DNA of 64,000 nt from Vicia villosa (lineage: Eukaryota; Streptophyta; Magnoliopsida; Fabales; Fabaceae). How positions within the stretch are numbered: position 1 is the stretch's first letter; each line of letters begins with the position of its first letter. Below, piece by piece: positions 58,350 to 64,000 of this stretch. The notes under the pieces were generated by a model. It was given only the letters and a program-made list of their open reading frames with translations, was not told where the DNA came from and searched no databases. A program made the translations under genes and the position numbers. The stretch covers positions 310,001-374,000 of the forward strand of contig NW_026705390.1 of NCBI RefSeq assembly GCF_029867415.1. Reading direction: 5' to 3'.

Positions 58350-60586
58350 ATGTCTGGTTTGCTTGCTTTGGGAAATAATCATCGAGGAACGAGAGAGAAC
58401 GTGGCTGCATTCGTACGTATTGTAAATTTGTTACTAGTATTCTTGTACGTATTTTTCACAGTTTATTGTTTTTATATACTAACCAAATTATATATTTTTT
58501 GTATAGGATGAGTCTAAAAGGTTTAGACTACATAATCATATGTTTGACAGGGAGCCAAGTGAGGCTATCAAGCCTTACTTAGAAAGAGCCGGGTTTGGGA
58601 TTGTCTCTAAAATCAACTTTAGAAGTGTTGATTCTAAACTTGTAATTGCGATGCTTGAGAGGTGGAGGCCTGAAACACACACGTTTCATTTGCCGACCGG
58701 TGAATGTACAATCACATTAGAGGATATAAATATGTTGTTTGGCCTCCGCGTAGATGGGAGAGCTGTAGTAGGTGAGACCGAAGGTCCCGATTATGCTTGT
58801 ATCGATGCTTTAGGCATACAACCTTATAATGATAGGGTGAAGGGTTCGGTAAAATTAACATGGATACACGACGAGTTGAATGAATTAGAAACCCATTCTC
58901 AACAAACCGAGGAGGAAAATATACTGCATGCAAAATTATATATCTTAAGTATGATTGCTGTTTTATTTCCTGATAAATCTCATAGTGTATTGCATTCTTC
59001 TTGGTTCAAATTTGTCAAAGATTTTGATGAATGTGGCAAATATAGTTGGGGGTCCGCGTGTTTGGCTTACCTTTACAGGGAGATGTGCAAAGCATGTCGT
59101 GTAGGATGCATGAGTGTTGGAGGATGCTCACTCATTCTCGCTGTGTGGACATACTATCGTATTCCACAACTTGCTCCAAGGAGTGAAATTGCTCCATCCT
59201 ATCCATACGCCACTAGGTAAATTCTTTACTCTATATCTTTATTTTTCCAATAAGTTAACGCATAGTCCTAATTGAACTTTTTAAATATGCAAGATTTGCA
59301 CAACGAGGTATGGAGTATTACTCATCTCCAAATGCTTTTCTTGATGGATATCGTTTCATTTTGGATCACATGGTTCAAGGAGATGTAAGTTATTTTCCAA
59401 GCCATATACTAAATCTTTCATTTACTTGAATACGACTCTTATATTTATTTATGTCTTACAGTTTTTGTGGAGGCCTTACGAAGAATATCCTCATCGCACT
59501 CAACGAGAAGCTCGAGCGTGGAGTGCAACTACATATATTATCTGTTTTCATATTGTGGAAATGCATCACGCCGACAGGGTTAGGCTTCAATTTGGTTTTA
59601 CGCAAAACATCCCTCAACCCCCGAGGTGTCTTGGAGATCATCACTTGGTGACGAAGAATGATGTAAAGGATTGTAATTATCGACATGTGAACATTCACGA
59701 GAACAATGAGTGGAAAGGTAGAAGAAACTTAATAATGACAGGTGAGTTGAGTACTACTTTACGACACACCGATGATTATATGCAATGGTTAAGAAATATT
59801 CCATTGTTATATTTGTCGAAAGAAACGTATTTGGCAGACCCTCGTTATTATCCTTCCTCTACATCAACCCCACAAACAACCTTTCATCAACAAATCCCAC
59901 AATCATTCCAACCAACACCACAATTCCAACAAACACCACAATTCCAAACAACACCACAGTTCCAACCAACACCACAGTTCCAACCAACAACACAATTCCA
60001 ACAAACACAATTCCAACAACAAACTTCTTCCTTTCCACAAACATACCAACACACTCAAACCACACAACAACACACATTTTTTGCCACCCCATCTCAAATT
60101 CCAACCCCTTACACCTCAACCCCGCAAACAAACTACTACTATCACCAAGAACAATATCAACAATCAACACTTCGACCACCGCTACATAACACCCCAATCC
60201 CTCAACCCGACTTCGACCAATCATACTCCCAATCTCAACCGCTTTCACTCTCCCAACCACAACATACCTTTGACACCACAAATGTCTACTATCCAGACAT
60301 GTCATCAAATGTGCCACAAACCTTTGTAGCTTCTACTCAACCATTCATTGACATTAGTGATGATCAAGTACTCGAAAATTTACCGACAATATCTCCACAA
60401 CAACTGGCGAGGTTTATGAATGATGGTCCGTCGCATCAAAACGATGAACTTTCAAGCGACGATTCTCCACAAAGGCAACCTCCACCAGACATTGAGCAAC
60501 CGTTAGGTAAGGGTAAGAGAGCAAAGAAACCCAAAAAATGTCTCACTGGGGGCCATATGGTCCAACCAAAGCCCAAAAAAAAATAG
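58350..60586 (+). CDS. PMD (plant mobile domain, MAIN-like) protein encoded by the MULE
   Basis: Inferred exons are 58350-58412, 58507-59216, 59294-59384 and 59462-60586, with GT/AG borders and matching phases, giving 662 aa. It starts MSGLLALGNNHRGTRENVAA. The PMD spans about residues 40-330 with WRPETHTFHLPTGECTITLE, NMLFGLRVDGRAVVG, KYSWGSACLAYLYREM and FLWRPYEEYPH. After it comes a long Pro/Gln/Thr-rich region with repeated TPQFQP units (59900-60030) and a basic C-terminus (KGKRAKKPKK, then PKPKKK) that looks like a nuclear signal. PMD proteins MAIN and MAIL1 of Arabidopsis act in the nucleus in silencing and genome stability, and element-borne copies are known but their role is unclear. 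No stop or frameshift is seen, so it is potentially functional. Divergent from the transposase. Confidence 0.9.
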
Positions 60587-60850
60587 GCTTTTTTTTCTTG
60601 TACGTGTTTATGTATTGAATAAAATAAATATTGGAAATATATTATATTGTTTTTTATTAAATTTTATTAAATTTTAATTATTATTTATAATAATAAATCA
60701 ATTGGCAAATAATTAATTTTAATTATATTATAATATTTTTTATTATATTTAATTGAATATAATTATATTATAATAAAAAAACAATTTTTTATAATTAATC
60801 TCTTCACTATATCAATTTAAAAAAAAAAAAAAAAAAAAGGTGTAGTTAGC
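60587..60850. other. AT-rich inner part of the right TIR region
   Basis: AT-rich DNA complementary to 54330-54460 at the left, including caattggcaaataattaatt. No gene. Confidence 0.75.
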
Positions 60851-60923
60851 GTCCGGCCCACCCCTGGCCGGACCCAAACTATGCAAAAAATCCTTCATCT
60901 GTCCGTCCAAGGGGTGGCCGGAC
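60851..60923. repeat. 23-bp quasi-palindromes in the right TIR (2 copies)
   Basis: 60851-60873 and 60901-60923 are the mirror images of the left TIR copies at 54127 and 54077. Confidence 0.92.
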
Positions 60924-61017
60924 CCAAACAAGGAAAGTGGCATATTGGTCATTTTTTTTCACTTTGGGGCATTATGGTATATTTTTTTCGTTTTTGTGGC
61001 AGTACACTAAAAAAATC

Positions 61018-61388
61018 TAGGAGTGCTGTTTTAAAACATGTCTCCATGTGTTTTTGAAATAGACTGGGGACCTTGTCTCCTTGTCTTTAGACTCTCAGTT
61101 CATGTCCTTCTCCATCTCTCTCTCTCTTTCCTCTCACTGTAACTGACAGATTCATTCTAATTCTATTTTATTCCAATTGGAATTTCGAACCGCGCAGTCA
61201 TTTTCTCTCTTCGGACAAAGCAAAGCCATTTCAATCTCCCATTTCATTGGTTCTTTTTCCCCACTGTACATACCTTCCTATTCTGCCGGCTATGGTCGGC
61301 TATTCGCATTCACATTCCACTCTCTCTTCTTTCTATATCTTTTCCATATTCATCATAACCTTTTCAACATCAACAAAAGTCCATTAAC
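61018..61388 (+). promoter_or_regulatory. Right MULE target duplication and 5' region of the kinase gene
   Basis: TAGGAGTGC (61018-61026) is followed by about 360 bp up to the kinase ATG. The TC-rich ctccatctctctctctctttcctctc at about 61110 is typical of a 5' UTR or core promoter. No TATA box is obvious. The MULE therefore sits in or very near the promoter. Confidence 0.55.
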
Positions 61389-64000
61389 ATGGGCTGTGTT
61401 CAAGCCAAACCATCACAAGAATCTGATGAAGGTAATTACAGTGGACTAAACAGATTCAAAATGGAAAATGGGTATGTTCCAAGTTCTGATTTTGTTGCTC
61501 ACAGAAGATCCACTGGTCAGAGTCAAAAACATGTTCTTGACCAGACTAACAACTATGATCATCATCGTGTCTATGAGAAAGAGAAACAACCCAGAAAGCA
61601 TAAAGTAGTTGTTGATTCTAGTAGTGTTGCTGGAAAAGGAAAGAGAAATGGTGAATTGAAAGATAGTAAGAAGCAGTTGAACAAGTGTTTTGAAGATGAG
61701 ATGGTTGATGGATGGCCTAAATGGTTAGTTGATAATGTTCCTTCTCATGGGTTGGATGGTTTGGTTCCAAAGAGTGCTGAATCTTACAAAATGATTGATA
61801 AGGTTAGTTTCTCTTTTTTTCATATCTCAATTCTGTATTAAGTTTCTTTCTTTTAGTATAAAATGGATTAAGTTTCTTTCTCAGTACAAAAAGTTTGGTT
61901 TTTTTTATTGAATTTAGCATATAATTCTATTGTTCCTGTAATGCCAAGCCTTGTTAGAAACCGAGCTATAAGGTTGGCCTATCGGTGAAGGTTTGAGTTC
62001 TAAGAGTGTTGGGTCAGTCCATACTGAACTTTGCTCTGACTTTAAATGGGATCCTCGCAAGTTTAAGGTGGAATTGGTCCCATTGGATTAGTGGGTCGCA
62101 ATCTATAGTTGACTTGGCCTATGCTATTTACATTTTGCAGGTAGGACAAGGAACCTACAGCAATGTTTATAAAGCTCTAGATCGAGACACGGGCGATATC
62201 GTGGCACTTAAAAAGGTCCGCTTCAATACGTCGGAGCCTGAAAGCATTAAGTTTATGGCAAGAGAAATAGCGATATTACAGAGATTGGATCATCCCAATA
62301 TAGTGAAACTTAAAGGGTTAGCCACTTCAAGAATGCAGTACAGTATATATCTAGTTTTTGATTTCATGCCAACGGATTTATCAAGAATTATTTCTCGACC
62401 TGATGAAAGACTAACCGAACCACAGGTTAGACAATTTAATTTTCCGTCTTGAACATTTTATAGCATTTTGATTCCTTTATTCTCGATTAATAATCTTAAA
62501 AAGTTAATGTAGGTCAAGTGCTATATGCATCAATTGCTTTCAGGTCTTCAGCATTGTCATGATAGAGGAATTCTGCATCGTGATATAAAGGGGTCGAATC
62601 TTTTGATAGATAAAACGGGGATGCTTCAGATTGCAGATTTTGGACTTGCTAATTATTATAGTATAAATCAAGACCAACCTCTCACAAACCGGGTTGTGAC
62701 ACTATGGTACCGAGCTCCTGAGTTGTTGTTAGGCTCCACAGATTATGGAGTCGGCATTGATCTATGGAGTGCTGGTTGTCTCCTTGCAGAAATGTTTAGA
62801 GGAGTTCCAATCATGCCTGGAAGAACTGAGGTAATTAATAATTATGCAAAGCTATCTTAAAATCTAGCTCGATAGGTGACAAATTTGCGAGATGTTTTCT
62901 ACGTATATCTGCTAATCACGAACTTTCCTTGCTTCCAGGTTGAGCAACTTCATAGAATTTTCAGGCTATGCGGCACACCATCACAAGAGTATTGGAAAAA
63001 GTTGAAACTTTCTACAACTTTTATACCTCCAAAGTCTTATAGACCAAGTCTGGTAGAATCTTTCAAGGATCTCCCCCCATCATCTTTAGGTCTCTTATGT
63101 ACACTTCTTGCTTTAGATCCTGCATTTCGTGGCAGCGCATCTAAAGCTCTTAAAAACCCGGTAAGTAAAGACAACAATCGTTTCTTCTTACTTCAGTGTG
63201 GCTCAAATATATGTATTTAACTTTATGCACAAGCTTGTGATTCCTAATGAATTTCTAGAAAACAATTACATGCTTAAGTTATTCCGATTTTTCGTGCAGT
63301 TTTTCTTTACAAGCCCATTGGCTTGTGATCTATCTGGTTTACCTGCAATCTACAAAGGAGATGATGAGCATATTCTAGCCAAAGAACAGATCAAGTAAGT
63401 TAGCCTTTAGCTATAAAGGTTTTGTACTAGACGAGATCTCTTATTGTTTTGCGATTATTTACAGGTACATGAACTCTAAAATCAGACGTTCTCGTACATA
63501 TATGGAGCGTCGCAAGAATTTAGTATCTAATAAGCCAATCGAACATACCGTATCCTCTAAAGGAGTGAGTATTAAACCTTCTGCCTTAGGTTTCTCATTT
63601 TATATGCTTGATGAGGCTAGAGTCAATTTTTTTTTTTAATGCAAATGATGCTATAACATTATGGTGATTTATTCAGGTATTGAGTAATAATGCCGAGGCT
63701 GAAACTTATGCTCCAAGTGAAGAACCAGGTAGTGCAACAAGTAGTACTTCATCTAGTGTAAACCAAGCTGGAATAGGGGACCATTCACCTCTCTTCCTCT
63801 CTCCATTTATGGCTTCTGATCAAAAGAAGCCCCACAAAATCCACAGTCATGCTAATATTGGTGAAAAAAACACCAAGAACCTTCCTCCATTATCCAAGTC
63901 AAAACCAAATGCAACCAAGAGAGATGATAGCAGATACAGATCAGACCAGATTTTCAGGTCCACTTCCACCAGAGAATTTAGAAAGTTAAAACCAGATCAA
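61389..64000 (+). CDS. CDK-like Ser/Thr protein kinase, N-myristoylation start (partial, 3' end outside window)
   Basis: Seven exons are visible: 61389-61802, 62141-62425, 62513-62830, 62939-63160, 63300-63394, 63465-63564 and 63677 to the window end, all with GT/AG borders and consistent phases. They give 586 residues so far. It starts MGCVQAKPSQ, a classical N-myristoylation start with an adjacent Cys for palmitoylation, so plasma-membrane attachment is likely (inference). A variable basic region precedes the kinase domain. Motifs: Gly loop VGQGTYSNVY, Lys162 in VALKKVRF, HRDIKGSNLL (Asp257), DFGLANYY (Asp275), TLWYRAPELLLG and GIDLWSAGCLLAEM. The family is the plant CDK-like group around Arabidopsis At1g54610 and IBS1. 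All catalytic residues are intact. The C-terminal tail is Ser/Lys-rich and incomplete here. Confidence 0.93.

Larger units (their letters stand above)
53982..61017. mobile_element. Apparently autonomous Mutator-like element carrying a PMD gene
   Basis: The element is 7036 bp with a 9-bp duplication TAGGAGTGC. Its termini are GGATTTTTTTACTGTACTGC at the left and the complement of GATTTTTTTAGTGTACTGCC at the right. The near-identical outer inverted repeat covers about 175 bp each side (53982-54157, 60842-61017). After a left-specific insertion of about 130 bp it continues through AT-rich DNA to about 54460 and 60660. Genes: small unknown protein (plus, 54642-54956), transposase (minus, 55249-57868), PMD protein (plus, 58350-60586). 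All three look intact, and a 23-bp quasi-palindrome is found in both TIRs and upstream of each gene. The element inserted 372 bp upstream of the kinase ATG. Confidence 0.93.

Noticed and set aside
59859..60317. 152-codon antisense frame over the Pro/Gln-rich region
   Set aside because: Mirror of repetitive CCACAATTCCAA-type codons, with Leu/Val repeats and no signals.

Overview
This window is plant nuclear DNA, most likely from a cool-season legume (Vicia/Pisum/Lathyrus/Trifolium-like). The evidence is spliced genes with GT/AG introns, an Ogre-type Ty3/gypsy element with LTRs of about 3.3 kb, Athila, Sirevirus and other Ty1/copia relics, and a nuclear gene for a chloroplast one-helix protein. 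Species assignment is inference. The window is mostly transposable-element DNA with three host genes.

Layout. 1-1811: unassigned repeats and a TC/TA microsatellite. 1812-7110: a complete but coding-defective Athila-derived LTR element (TSD ATTTC, tRNA-Asp-type PBS, decayed gag, no pol). 7111-13767: old LTR-like repeats, a hAT element (9530-11050) keeping only the transposase C-terminus, and a copia RNase H relic. 13768-16971: a DNA element with perfect TSD CTAAATTT carrying a plant mobile domain (PMD) gene broken by two stops, decorated with eleven 20-bp palindromes. 16985-17480: antisense copia RT/RNase H. 17555-29557: a minus-strand, internally deleted Ogre element (TSD GCAAT, intact gag, no pol). 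29558-32465: Sirevirus-type relic with env-like ORF and a collapsed pol, which the Ogre element appears to have entered. 32476-about 32950: truncated Ogre-type LTR.

Host genes. (1) 35004-37570: a conserved plant protein I cannot name, 208 aa, ending in a CaaX-like CTIM, with upstream ATGs and two MITEs in a 5'UTR intron. (2) 42171-43959: OHP2, a thylakoid one-helix LHC-like protein in two exons. (3) 61389-64000 (runs off the window): a CDK-like Ser/Thr kinase with an N-myristoylation start (MGC), seven exons seen.

Between them lie LINE, copia and Athila relics (38.8-53.2 kb) and, at 53982-61017, a 7.0-kb Mutator-like element (MULE) with 9-bp TSD TAGGAGTGC. It encodes a full-length MuDR-type transposase (845 aa, one intron), a divergently transcribed 662-aa PMD protein and a small unknown protein (104 aa). 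A 23-bp quasi-palindrome occurs nine times in it: two in each TIR, three in the bidirectional promoter between transposase and PMD gene, and two upstream of the small gene. The shorter PMD element at 13.8 kb has an analogous layout with a different palindrome. This shared design (PMD gene plus an element-specific palindrome at both ends and near the gene 5' region) is the most interesting candidate system here. The MULE ends 372 bp upstream of the kinase ATG.
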